DNA from: an uncultured Tidjanibacter sp.
Lineage (GTDB): Bacteria > Bacteroidota > Bacteroidia > Bacteroidales > Rikenellaceae
DNA: 64,000 nt
Reading direction: 5' to 3'
Assembly: GCA_944326085.1 (NCBI GenBank)
Contig: CALVCL010000012.1
Span: 1 to 64,000 of the forward strand
Made by a program: the position numbers and the translations under genes
Part shown: positions 56,696 to 64,000 of the stretch, one piece after another
How the letters are laid out: the number at the start of each line of letters is the position of its first letter
Numbering within the stretch: position 1 is the stretch's first letter
Notes under the pieces: model-generated
Databases searched by the model: none
Seen by the model: the letters and a program-made list of their open reading frames with translations, nothing else
What the model was told of the DNA's origin: nothing

Positions 56696-58018
56696 CTATC
56701 TTATTATGAACCTGCTTATATCATTGCTTGTTGCATAAAGTAACAAAGCAAACAGTATTGCCATCCCTGCCATTTGCGCATAAGTCATGAATTTGTCGCC
56801 AGGTTTACGTCCTGTAACAATCTCCACCAAAAGGAACAACACATGACCTCCATCAAGCGCAGGTATCGGAAGTATATTCATTACGGCCAGTATTACGGAC
56901 AACAATGCCGTTATCTCCCAAAATACAGGCCAGCTCCACATCGACGGGAATATATTGCCTATCGACAGCGGGCCGCCTATCGACTTGTAGGCTTCCGTCT
57001 GAGGTTTGAATACAAGCTTCAACTGTTTACAATAACTGCCTATCTCTTCACAGAGTCTGTGACCACCGGCCGGTATGGCCTGCCACAACGAATAGCTGCG
57101 CGTATGTATCGGAGTAATGGCAAGCATGTCTACACCCGCTCCTATTTTACCATCGGGCGACACGGCAACCGTAAAGTTGCGCCTGACATCAACTCCGGCG
57201 CTATCGCGTACAACCTCTATATCCGCATTACTACCTCTCAATTCAGGCAGCACCTGTATGTATTCGTCAAAATATTCCAGACTGCAGCCATTGACCCCCA
57301 CAAGACGGTCTCCAGTCTCGATGCCTGCCAAAGCGGCAGCACCATTCTCAACAACCTGCCCGACAAGAAATGGATATCTGGGAGTGATGAATTCCATGTC
57401 CTGCGACAGTTCCATGACAGACATATCAGGCGTACGGAATGTTACCGTATCACCGTCACGCAGCACCTTGGCCTCATAGTTCTGCTCCAGCAGCAATGCT
57501 ATACGCAGTTCCATGAAATCTTCATATTCCACACCGTTTACTGATATGATACGGTCACCGTCACGAAAACCCATCTGTTCTGCATTTTCGCTGAACACAT
57601 AACCGTACTGCATATCCTGCGTAGACCAATAGCTGTCACCCCACTTCCAGCTCATGCCTACGTAAATGAGAAACGCGAAAAGTACATTCATCAATACTCC
57701 GCCCACCATTATGAGCAAACGTTGCCATGCAGGCTTGCTTCGAAACTCGTCTGGTTTCGGTTCACTTTTCATCTGTTCGGTATCCATGCTCTCGTCTATC
57801 ATTCCGGCAAGTTTCACATATCCGCCAAAAGGTATCCAGCCTATGCCGTAACGTGTTCCGCCACGGGTTACAGAGCACCATGGACGTCCAAAAAACAACT
57901 GGAACTGTTCGACCCTCACGCCAAATATACGTGCGAACATAAAATGTCCGAACTCATGAATTATCACAAGCAATGAAAAGCTCAGTACAAACTGAAGTAT
58001 CTTTATCAATATCTCCAT
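56696..58018 (-). CDS. rseP: RseP-type site-2 zinc metalloprotease
   Basis: A 440-residue membrane protease, start MEILIKILQFVLSFSLL (58018); several upstream ATGs exist. The zinc motif is HEFGH (H21, E22, H25), the second ligand motif is NILPIPALDGGH near the C-terminus. Two PDZ-like segments lie between. It cleaves transmembrane anti-sigma factors within the membrane, so it is a candidate protease for the sigma/TonB-C pair at 23.8-25.2 kb; that link is inference. Usually found next to dxr, as here one gene apart. Confidence 0.92.
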   Translation of the reverse strand: MEILIKILQFVLSFSLLVIIHEFGHFMFARIFGVRVEQFQLFFGRPWCSVTRGGTRYGIGWIPFGGYVKLAGMIDESMDTEQMKSEPKPDEFRSKPAWQRLLIMVGGVLMNVLFAFLIYVGMSWKWGDSYWSTQDMQYGYVFSENAEQMGFRDGDRIISVNGVEYEDFMELRIALLLEQNYEAKVLRDGDTVTFRTPDMSVMELSQDMEFITPRYPFLVGQVVENGAAALAGIETGDRLVGVNGCSLEYFDEYIQVLPELRGSNADIEVVRDSAGVDVRRNFTVAVSPDGKIGAGVDMLAITPIHTRSYSLWQAIPAGGHRLCEEIGSYCKQLKLVFKPQTEAYKSIGGPLSIGNIFPSMWSWPVFWEITALLSVILAVMNILPIPALDGGHVLFLLVEIVTGRKPGDKFMTYAQMAGMAILFALLLYATSNDISRFIIR

Positions 58019-58101
58019 AAACATCATTCCGTATCTTTCCTGCACCGGGTGCAGGATAAACAAAACGCCGACAGCGGCACTTTATTACATGGCACCGTCA
58101 A

Positions 58102-59220
58102 CTATAAGGACACTACATGACGGTAAACCTCCATCATGCGGCCATAAAACTTCTCGTAACCAAAATTATCTACGAATGTCTGTCTGGCGGCCTTCCCTAA
58201 CCTTTCGCGCAATGCCGCATCACCAGCAAGTCTATCAAAAGCCATCGCCAAGGCTTCGGCATCACCAGCCGGAACAAGCAATCCGTTCTGGCCGTCACAG
58301 ATATATTCGGCCTGCGCACCGTTACCGGAAGCCACCACAGGTTTGCCTGCCTTCATATACTCTACCGCCGAGAAACAAAAGGCCTCTCTTGCTATGGATG
58401 GCACTACTCCCACATCTACTGACGCGACAAAACTCTCTACATCATCGACATATCCACAGAATGTCACGCGGTCTGATACTCCGTGCTCGCATGCAAGCTG
58501 TTTCAGCGATTCCACATATTCAATATCGCCGCTTCCGGCCACCAATACAGCTATATTTGACTGTGTCATTCCCACAGCTTTGACAAGCACATCGACACCC
58601 TTCTCCGGCACCACACGTCCTGTAAAACCAACCAGAAACACATCCTTGCCGATATCATACCGACTGCGTACATCAACAGACTCCTGCCTGCCATCCGCCT
58701 TGATGCCATTATATATTACAGTAGCTCTGTTTTCCAAACTATGCACACCGGAAAGAAACTCTCCGCGCGCCAACTCTGAGACGAACACCATGGCGTCCAA
58801 ATTACGGTAAAGCCATCTGTACAATGCCGTTTTCTTACCACGTCTGACCAAATGGCGCGTCACAACCACCTTCACTGCACCACACAGTTTGGCTGCATAT
58901 ACGGCCGTAAAGGCATCCTTGAAATTATGCACATGGATTATGTCGGCTTTTGCGCTGCGCACCAGATGCGCAAGTTTCCATGCCGACACCAAATCGGGCA
59001 CTCCACCCAACGGCATCTCCTCGTACTGAAACCCTGCACCGACACATTTATCCCGTATTATATCCGAATGACGCGACACCACAGTCACCATGTGTCCGTC
59101 GCGCGCCAACGCTACCGACAAGTCAAAAGCATACTTTTCGCCTCCGCCCCATCCTGACGACGCGAAAACCTGCATTACACTGAGTTTCCTGTCTGCCTCC
59201 GCTCCCGTCATCATATCCAT
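58102..59220 (-). CDS. Glycosyltransferase family 4 protein
   Basis: A 372-residue GT-B glycosyltransferase. N-terminal ASSGWGGGEKYAFDLSVALA is the acceptor-side loop, the donor side has VGFTGRVVPEKGVDVLVKAV and the EX7E motif in AREAFCFSAVEYMKAGKPVV. Donor and acceptor are not known; envelope polysaccharide or LPS is likely. Its start overlaps the end of dxr by 10 bp. Confidence 0.88.
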   Translation of the reverse strand: MDMMTGAEADRKLSVMQVFASSGWGGGEKYAFDLSVALARDGHMVTVVSRHSDIIRDKCVGAGFQYEEMPLGGVPDLVSAWKLAHLVRSAKADIIHVHNFKDAFTAVYAAKLCGAVKVVVTRHLVRRGKKTALYRWLYRNLDAMVFVSELARGEFLSGVHSLENRATVIYNGIKADGRQESVDVRSRYDIGKDVFLVGFTGRVVPEKGVDVLVKAVGMTQSNIAVLVAGSGDIEYVESLKQLACEHGVSDRVTFCGYVDDVESFVASVDVGVVPSIAREAFCFSAVEYMKAGKPVVASGNGAQAEYICDGQNGLLVPAGDAEALAMAFDRLAGDAALRERLGKAARQTFVDNFGYEKFYGRMMEVYRHVVSL

Positions 59221-60356
59221 TCTGTTGTCATGCGACGCACTTCACTATCGAGATACACATAATCATCCACCTGCGGGTCGACGAGATGGTTAGCCTGTTC
59301 CAAGGCTCGCTCTATCAATCGGACAATATCAATATACCGTATCTTGCCTTGCAGAAAAGCTGACACAGCTACCTCATTTGCTGCATTCATCACACATGGT
59401 GCACTGCCTCCGCGCCTAAGACATTCGTAGGCAATGCCAAGTGCAGGAAATTTCTCACCGTCCACCTCCTCGAAAGTCAAAGTTCCTGTCTTAGCGAAAT
59501 CCAGCCTGCTGCCGCCATAATCAGGTCTGTCCGGAAAAGTAAGCGCATACTGTATCGGCAGGCGCATATCAGGAGTTCCGAGCTGAGCTTTCACGGCACC
59601 GTCCTCATACTCCACCATGGAATGTACCACAGACTGGGGATGTACCAACACGTCTATGCGCCCGGCAGGAAAACCGAACAGCCAATGCGCCTCTATAACC
59701 TCAAAGCCCTTATTGACCATTGTCGCAGAGTCAACCGTGATTTTTGCCCCCATTCTCCAATTAGGATGTTTCAATGCCTGCTCGACCGTCACCTCGCAAA
59801 GTTTTTCTCGCGGTGTGCGCAGAAACGGGCCACCAGACGCAGTAAGTATCAGTCTGCGAGCAGGAGACACCTCTCCGACCATTGACTGGAATATGGCCGA
59901 ATGTTCCGAATCCACAGGGAGTATCGAGGCTCCGTTCTCCTCTGCTGCACTGATTATCTGCCGTCCGGCTATGACAAGACTTTCCTTGTTTGCCAAAGCG
60001 AGTTTCTTGCCACCCTGTACGGCTGCAAGTGACGGTTTCATGCCGGCATAACCGACCAATGCATTCACCACTACATCGACATTGCCACCACGCACAACCT
60101 GTTCTATGGCATCCGCACCGGCATACACCTTGACAGGCCGTGACGACAATGCCTCACGCAACTCACGGTAATGATTTTCTTCTGCTATCACAACTGCATC
60201 TGGCTCGAACTCAATCGCCTGCTCAACCAACCTTTTCCAATTTCTGCCGGCTGTAAGTACAGCCACCTCGAACCTGTCGCTGCGGGTCCTCACCACATCA
60301 AGTGCCTGCTCACCTATCGACCCTGTAGAGCCGAGCAATGCTATTTTCTGCTTCAT
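59211..60356 (-). CDS. dxr: 1-deoxy-D-xylulose 5-phosphate reductoisomerase
   Basis: A 381-residue enzyme started at MKQKIALLGSTGSIGEQALD (60356); the open frame to 60488 overlaps the LytM gene. NADPH-binding GSTGSIG, the LANKESLVIAG segment, ILPVDSEHSAIFQ and MRLPIQYALTFPDR mark the family. It catalyses the second step of the MEP isoprenoid pathway, which feeds undecaprenyl phosphate for lipid I/II. It lies between a LytM-like gene and GT4. Confidence 0.95.
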   Translation of the reverse strand: MKQKIALLGSTGSIGEQALDVVRTRSDRFEVAVLTAGRNWKRLVEQAIEFEPDAVVIAEENHYRELREALSSRPVKVYAGADAIEQVVRGGNVDVVVNALVGYAGMKPSLAAVQGGKKLALANKESLVIAGRQIISAAEENGASILPVDSEHSAIFQSMVGEVSPARRLILTASGGPFLRTPREKLCEVTVEQALKHPNWRMGAKITVDSATMVNKGFEVIEAHWLFGFPAGRIDVLVHPQSVVHSMVEYEDGAVKAQLGTPDMRLPIQYALTFPDRPDYGGSRLDFAKTGTLTFEEVDGEKFPALGIAYECLRRGGSAPCVMNAANEVAVSAFLQGKIRYIDIVRLIERALEQANHLVDPQVDDYVYLDSEVRRMTTEWI

Positions 60357-60366
60357 CACCGCCTTT

Positions 60367-61272
60367 CTATCGGAATATGACATATTGCTGCGGGTCAACT
60401 GGCATTCCGTTGTTCCACAACTCAAAGATAAATTCACTCTGCAAAACAGCCACGCTGTCTGCACGCTCCATATACGCAATTGCCTCACCGGCAGTCACTC
60501 TTTCACCCACCTTCTTAAGCAATTGAGTATTATGCTTGTAGAACGATATATAACCGTTATTGTGCTGTATTTCTATCGTATTGCCATCCTCTGGTGTCCA
60601 CTGGCTCATCACCACCGTACCAGCCTGCGTGGCCACAACCTGTTGCGAACGGTCTGGCACAATACCCATACCAGGCATGCCAGCCAACGGTTCGAAACGT
60701 TGCACAACCACTCCCTCTATCGGAGCTACAAACTCCGTACGTGTCACGGCACTGCCGGCCGGAAGAGATGCAGAGGGCACCAATGCAAAACGGCCGGTTC
60801 CCTCAATCTGCGCTCTCAACAGGCTGTCTGCCCTCGACGGTACCACAACCTCTCGATCGCGCACCAATGAATCGCCACGCACGGCAGCATCATGCAATAC
60901 AGGCACGCCACACTCCATAATAAGGGCAACATTGTTACAATATTCCTGCATGATGCGCATTCTGTACTCCAGCGAGTCAATACGCATGATGTTTTCCGTC
61001 AACATCTCGCGAGCCTTGCGTCCCGGATATCCGGGCAGCGCGTCGAGCACCGGAGTGTAAACAACCCCTGTCACCACGATTGCAAACATCACAATCAATA
61101 CGCCAAGCACAGCCAACGTGATACGCATAGGGCTAATATAAATATACCACACCTCCCTGTCGTTATTACCGCGCTCACGTATGCTGACACGCTGTTTTCT
61201 GGTAAAGTGGCTCAACAGATACCATACACCGGTACGTATCTTCCCTCCGCTGTTATGTTCCTTATCACCCAT
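60367..61272 (-). CDS. LytM/M23-family protein with degenerate active site
   Basis: A 301-residue protein with a cytoplasmic stretch, a membrane segment at residues 51-70 (ITLAVLGVLIVMFAIVVTGV) and a periplasmic M23 (LytM) domain from about residue 180. The domain is recognised from VAPIEGVVVQRFEP, AGTVVMSQW, NTIEIQHNNGYISFYKHN and KVGERVTAGEAIAYM. The zinc ligands of active M23 enzymes are not conserved: HxGxD becomes M199-P-G-M-G203 and HLH becomes E280-F-I282. It is probably not an endopeptidase but a regulator or structural partner of one, like EnvC or NlpD. It precedes dxr by 10 bp. Confidence 0.85.
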   Translation of the reverse strand: MGDKEHNSGGKIRTGVWYLLSHFTRKQRVSIRERGNNDREVWYIYISPMRITLAVLGVLIVMFAIVVTGVVYTPVLDALPGYPGRKAREMLTENIMRIDSLEYRMRIMQEYCNNVALIMECGVPVLHDAAVRGDSLVRDREVVVPSRADSLLRAQIEGTGRFALVPSASLPAGSAVTRTEFVAPIEGVVVQRFEPLAGMPGMGIVPDRSQQVVATQAGTVVMSQWTPEDGNTIEIQHNNGYISFYKHNTQLLKKVGERVTAGEAIAYMERADSVAVLQSEFIFELWNNGMPVDPQQYVIFR

Positions 61273-61351
61273 TTACAGTCATTTAATCCAGACAAAGTTA
61301 GTAAAATAAAAGAGAGTCCGGCGATTTGTCAGGAATAATACCAACGCACAA

Positions 61352-61390
61352 AACAATAAAAAGGCGGTGCCGAAATTCGGCACCGCCTTT
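61352..61390 (-). terminator. Intrinsic terminator of the zinc-ribbon gene
   Basis: AAAGGCGGTGCCGAA (61360-61374) and TTCGGCACCGCCTTT (61376-61390) form a near-complete palindrome, followed by T-rich minus-strand sequence. Confidence 0.85.
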
Positions 61391-61412
61391 ACCTGCGACC
61401 GCTGCGTCGTTT

Positions 61413-62180
61413 TTATTTCTCCTCTTCGTGGAGTTCGTCCGATACAAGTATACGCCCGCAATATTCGCAAACAATAATCTTTTTATTCTGCCTTATCTCG
61501 AATTGACGCTGCGGAGGTATACGGTTAAAACAACCACCGCACGCATCTCTCTTGACAGTAACGACAGCCAAACCGTTGCGTACATTGGAACGAATACGGG
61601 CATAAGCAGCAAGAAGTCTCTCATCTATCTTGGCCATTGCCTTCTCCTCCTCGCCCTTGAGACGCGCCATTTCATCGGCTGTCTCCATGTCTATGCTATT
61701 AAGTTCTGTACGCTTTGCCTCAAGGTCTATTTTACGCTCCTCAAGCACAGCTGCAGTATCCTCCACCTGTTTCTTCTTGCTCTTAATTTCGGCCGTATAC
61801 TCCTTAATATGCTTGTCGTTAAGTTGTATCTGAAGTTCCTGATACTCTATCTCCTTGGAAATGGCATCGAACTCACGGTTATTGCGGACATTCTTCTGTT
61901 GCTCGTTGTATTTGGATATCTGTATTTTTGCCTGTTCTGTATCTTCCTTGGCCTGCTTCACCTGAAGGTTCAACTCATCAATGCTGGCCTTGATATTGTC
62001 GATACGGGTCTGAAGGCCGGTCACTTCGTCCTCAAGGTCCTGAACCTCGGCAGGCAGCACACCTTTGATTTTATTGATTTCATCAATCTGGGAGTCGATT
62101 TTCTGAAGGTCGTAAAGCGCCATTATCTTCTCCTGCATGGAATAATCGACAGCATCTGCCGTCCTTCTGCTTGTTGCCAT
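61413..62180 (-). CDS. Coiled-coil protein with C4 zinc ribbon (DUF164 type)
   Basis: A 255-residue protein. Residues about 20-190 form an antiparallel coiled coil (LYDLQKIDSQIDEINKIKGV onwards). The C-terminal zinc ribbon has CGGC (KRDACGGCFNRIPPQ) and CEYC (VCEYCGRIL). Family members are conserved across bacteria and usually sit next to Nif3-like genes, as here, 19 bp downstream of nif3. Function is not settled; a nucleic-acid or protein-binding adaptor has been suggested. Confidence 0.88.
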   Translation of the reverse strand: MATSRRTADAVDYSMQEKIMALYDLQKIDSQIDEINKIKGVLPAEVQDLEDEVTGLQTRIDNIKASIDELNLQVKQAKEDTEQAKIQISKYNEQQKNVRNNREFDAISKEIEYQELQIQLNDKHIKEYTAEIKSKKKQVEDTAAVLEERKIDLEAKRTELNSIDMETADEMARLKGEEEKAMAKIDERLLAAYARIRSNVRNGLAVVTVKRDACGGCFNRIPPQRQFEIRQNKKIIVCEYCGRILVSDELHEEEK

Positions 62181-62199
62181 ATCTTGTAGTTATTTATGC

Positions 62200-62988
62200 T
62201 TATATCAAATAGTTAACCGGATTAACCGATTGCAAACTTTTATAGAGTGCAAAATTAGCTATTTTTTTTCTAATAATTTCACATATAAGTCCTATAGCGC
62301 AATATTCACTCTCGAAATGTCCTATATCCGCAATTACGAGGTCTCTGTCAGCATCAAGAAAATTGTTGTATCTGAAATCTGATGACACATATACATCGGC
62401 ACCCGCACGCCGGGCATCCTCCATCATGGATGCCCCTGCACCCGTACACAATGCCACACGACTTGTGACATTGCGCACCACATTGCTGTAACGCACACAG
62501 CCAACACCAAGCCTCTCCTTCACCATATACAGAAAGTCCATTGTGGGCACTGGCTCTTGCAGATTGCCTATGACTCCAAAACCAGCACCAGGCATGGCGT
62601 GATTACCGCCGTCAAGCAACTCCATGTCACAAAGTTCCAGCAAACGCCCCAACTCGAAGCTCATGCCTCCAGGCGCGCTGTCCAGATTGGTATGGCTGGC
62701 ATAAATAGCTATATCATGACGCAACGCAGTCGCCACGGCACGTTCTATATATGTTGCCCCCACGATATGTCGCAGCGGATGAAACATCAACGGATGATGC
62801 GATATTATCAATCCAGCCCCCAACGCGACCGCCTCATCGAGAACGGCCTCCGTAACATCTACACATACAAGGGCACTGTTTATCTCTGCATCCGGATTGC
62901 CGACCAGCAGTCCTGCATTGTCATAACTTTCCTGCAGAAAAAGCGGAGCCGCCTCCTCGAGCGGAGCCACTATATCACTGACTTTCAT
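62200..62988 (-). CDS. Nif3-like dinuclear metal-centre protein
   Basis: A 262-residue protein of the NIF3/YbgI family. Metal-binding motifs IISHHPLMFHPLRHI and the C-terminal GHFESE are visible, with ESYDNAGLLVGN at the N-terminus and CTGAGASMMEDARRAGADVY in the middle. The family is often labelled GTP cyclohydrolase I type 2 without firm proof. It is the short form, without the extra central domain found in some Bacteroidota members. Paired with the zinc-ribbon gene. Confidence 0.9.
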   Translation of the reverse strand: MKVSDIVAPLEEAAPLFLQESYDNAGLLVGNPDAEINSALVCVDVTEAVLDEAVALGAGLIISHHPLMFHPLRHIVGATYIERAVATALRHDIAIYASHTNLDSAPGGMSFELGRLLELCDMELLDGGNHAMPGAGFGVIGNLQEPVPTMDFLYMVKERLGVGCVRYSNVVRNVTSRVALCTGAGASMMEDARRAGADVYVSSDFRYNNFLDADRDLVIADIGHFESEYCAIGLICEIIRKKIANFALYKSLQSVNPVNYLI

Positions 62989-63021
62989 AATTGACAGTTG
63001 TTATTTATCCGCACGTTACCA

Positions 63022-63699
63022 TCAGAACAATGTCTGCTCGATAACCTGCGCTTTCTGGTTCTGCTCATCTGGTTCTTCATCCTGTCCAAGGCTGGCATGC
63101 ACGTTTTCAAAAGCAGCCATGGCAGATGCAAAGCCGTCATCCACAGGCACCGCATCTCCTTGTACGAATTCCAACGGTACTGCTACATCAAACAGTACCT
63201 GTTCCTCGAACGGCGGTTTCTGTACGGCTGTGGCTTCCTGCTCTTCTAAAATCCGCGGGGCATCTTCAACAACCACCTTGGGTTCCGCATTCTCTTCAGC
63301 AGAAGCTGCAAATACTTCGGCATCATCATATTCCATATCCTCATCTACCACCTGCCCATCATACGCAAGGTCCTGCTTTATCTGAAGCAGCATGGCACGT
63401 ATATTCATCAATTTCTCTGTGATTTCGGCATCACGGTCAATTTCCTTGCGATAGTCCTTGATATACTTGCGTGCAACCTCAATTTTCATCTTGCGTTCCT
63501 TGACAAGATGATATATGATACGCAGATTGTCTACATCTTTGGGTGTAAACAGTCTGTTGCCTTTTTTGTTGCGATGAGGCTTCAATATATCGAATTCCTG
63601 TTCCCAATAACGCAGCAACGAAGGGTTGACATCGAACATTTCGGCCACCTCACCCATTGAATAGTATATCTTGCCTTTCTTATGCTCTATCTCCTGCAT
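63022..63699 (-). CDS. MerR-family transcriptional regulator
   Basis: A 225-residue protein. The N-terminal MerR helix-turn-helix (YYSMGEVAEMFDVNPSLLRY then WEQEFDILKPHRNKKGNRLF) is followed by a helical segment (KDVDNLRIIYHLVKERKMKI) and a long acidic tail to the C-terminus. No cysteine-based metal site is seen, so it is not a classical mercury-type sensor. This one-domain plus acidic tail form is common in Bacteroidota. Targets unknown. Confidence 0.88.
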   Translation of the reverse strand: MQEIEHKKGKIYYSMGEVAEMFDVNPSLLRYWEQEFDILKPHRNKKGNRLFTPKDVDNLRIIYHLVKERKMKIEVARKYIKDYRKEIDRDAEITEKLMNIRAMLLQIKQDLAYDGQVVDEDMEYDDAEVFAASAEENAEPKVVVEDAPRILEEQEATAVQKPPFEEQVLFDVAVPLEFVQGDAVPVDDGFASAMAAFENVHASLGQDEEPDEQNQKAQVIEQTLF

Positions 63700-63842
63700 C
63701 TGTCAATAATGATTGAAAACGTTGCAATTTACTAAAAAAACACATTACGGCACAACCTTTATTCAGGCACATACATCCGCATGCAATTATAAAAATACAG
63801 GAGCACATTGCACTATCTGACATATTAAGATTACATTTGTCA

Positions 63843-64000
63843 ATGAAAACCATTTCAGGCATGACACGGGAAATAAAAGGAGAAATCATACACGGCAATC
63901 AGATAGGACGTACGCTTGGCTTTCCGACAGCCAACATACGAATATCCTACGACAACGATGCCGCCAACGGTGTTTATGCTGCCCTAGTCCGAATAGGTGA
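63843..64000 (+). CDS. Riboflavin kinase-like gene, 5' end
   Basis: The first 52 codons of a gene cut by the window end, starting at ATG 63843 (MKTISGMTREIKGEIIHGNQ); a second ATG at 63861 is possible. The segment GNQIGRTLGFPTANIRI followed by NGVYAALVRIG is the start of the flavokinase domain (G-x-x-x-GRTLGFPTAN). Because the kinase domain sits at the very N-terminus, this looks like a stand-alone riboflavin kinase and not the usual RibF, where the FAD synthetase comes first. Confidence 0.75.
   Translation, partial: MKTISGMTREIKGEIIHGNQIGRTLGFPTANIRISYDNDAANGVYAALVRIG

Overview
The window reads as a chromosome segment from a Bacteroidales (gut-type Bacteroidota) bacterium. Evidence: promoters of the TAnnTTTG type rather than sigma70 -10/-35 boxes, a mur/fts (dcw) cluster in Bacteroidota order with Bacteroidota-specific features (long MraY, PASTA-bearing PBP, FtsA and FtsZ with C-terminal extensions), GldE, and families such as DUF4254, DUF4834, DUF5856, DUF6371 and a TonB-C anti-sigma-like protein. 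Genus cannot be fixed from the sequence alone. No rRNA and no CRISPR array is present; one tRNA gene is.

Region 1, about 1-16.3 kb, is accessory DNA built from at least three pieces. 1-3375 is a GC-richer mobilisation module: the tail of a DUF3987-like replication protein, a 29-bp near-perfect dyad built from TGCAG repeats, a DUF6371/Toprim-like primase, a 15-bp perfect inverted repeat that may mark an origin of transfer, and a MobV-type relaxase. 3443-12982 is an AT-richer phase-variable type I restriction-modification locus read leftwards: xre-type regulator, hsdR, hsdM, a DUF1016 PD-(D/E)XK nuclease, and the expressed hsdS. A tyrosine recombinase lies beside hsdS, followed by two headless hsdS cassettes, all linked by inverted repeats of 33, 34 and 22 bp. 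The layout predicts a shufflon able to make up to six specificity subunits. 13111-14411 is an unrecognised two-gene unit (small cysteine-pair protein plus membrane-anchored protein), the best candidate here for something undescribed. 14.4-16.3 kb is decayed DNA with fragments of an ISAon1-type transposase and of a PLD-like protein.

Region 2 begins at tRNA-Val(TAC), 16349-16426 on the minus strand, whose 3' end faces the accessory DNA, as expected if an integrative element entered at that tRNA. From here to the end the genes look like ordinary core genome: an RNA methyltransferase and U32 peptidase-family pair, a TPR protein, tadA, aspS, a Dps-like DUF5856 protein, and an ECF sigma factor with a TonB-C partner.

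Region 3, 25.4-41.2 kb, is the dcw cluster on the plus strand: rsmH, ftsL, ftsI-type PBP, murE, mraY, murD, ftsW, murG, murC, ftsQ, ftsA, ftsZ. It takes peptidoglycan synthesis from UDP-MurNAc-Ala through lipid I/II to the divisome and Z-ring. It is followed by gldE, a phosphopantetheinyl transferase, kdsA and kdsD (KDO synthesis for LPS), and ung.

Region 4, 46-64 kb, is mixed housekeeping: a lipoprotein, mdh, gcvH, a heptosyltransferase-like GT9 with DUF4254, a glucosaminidase, gapA, mlaE/mlaF, rubredoxin, radA, and a minus-strand run rseP, GT4, dxr, a degenerate LytM protein, a zinc-ribbon coiled-coil protein, Nif3-like and a MerR regulator. The window ends in the first codons of a riboflavin kinase-like gene. 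Many of these transcription units end in clear intrinsic terminators, several of them placed between convergent genes.
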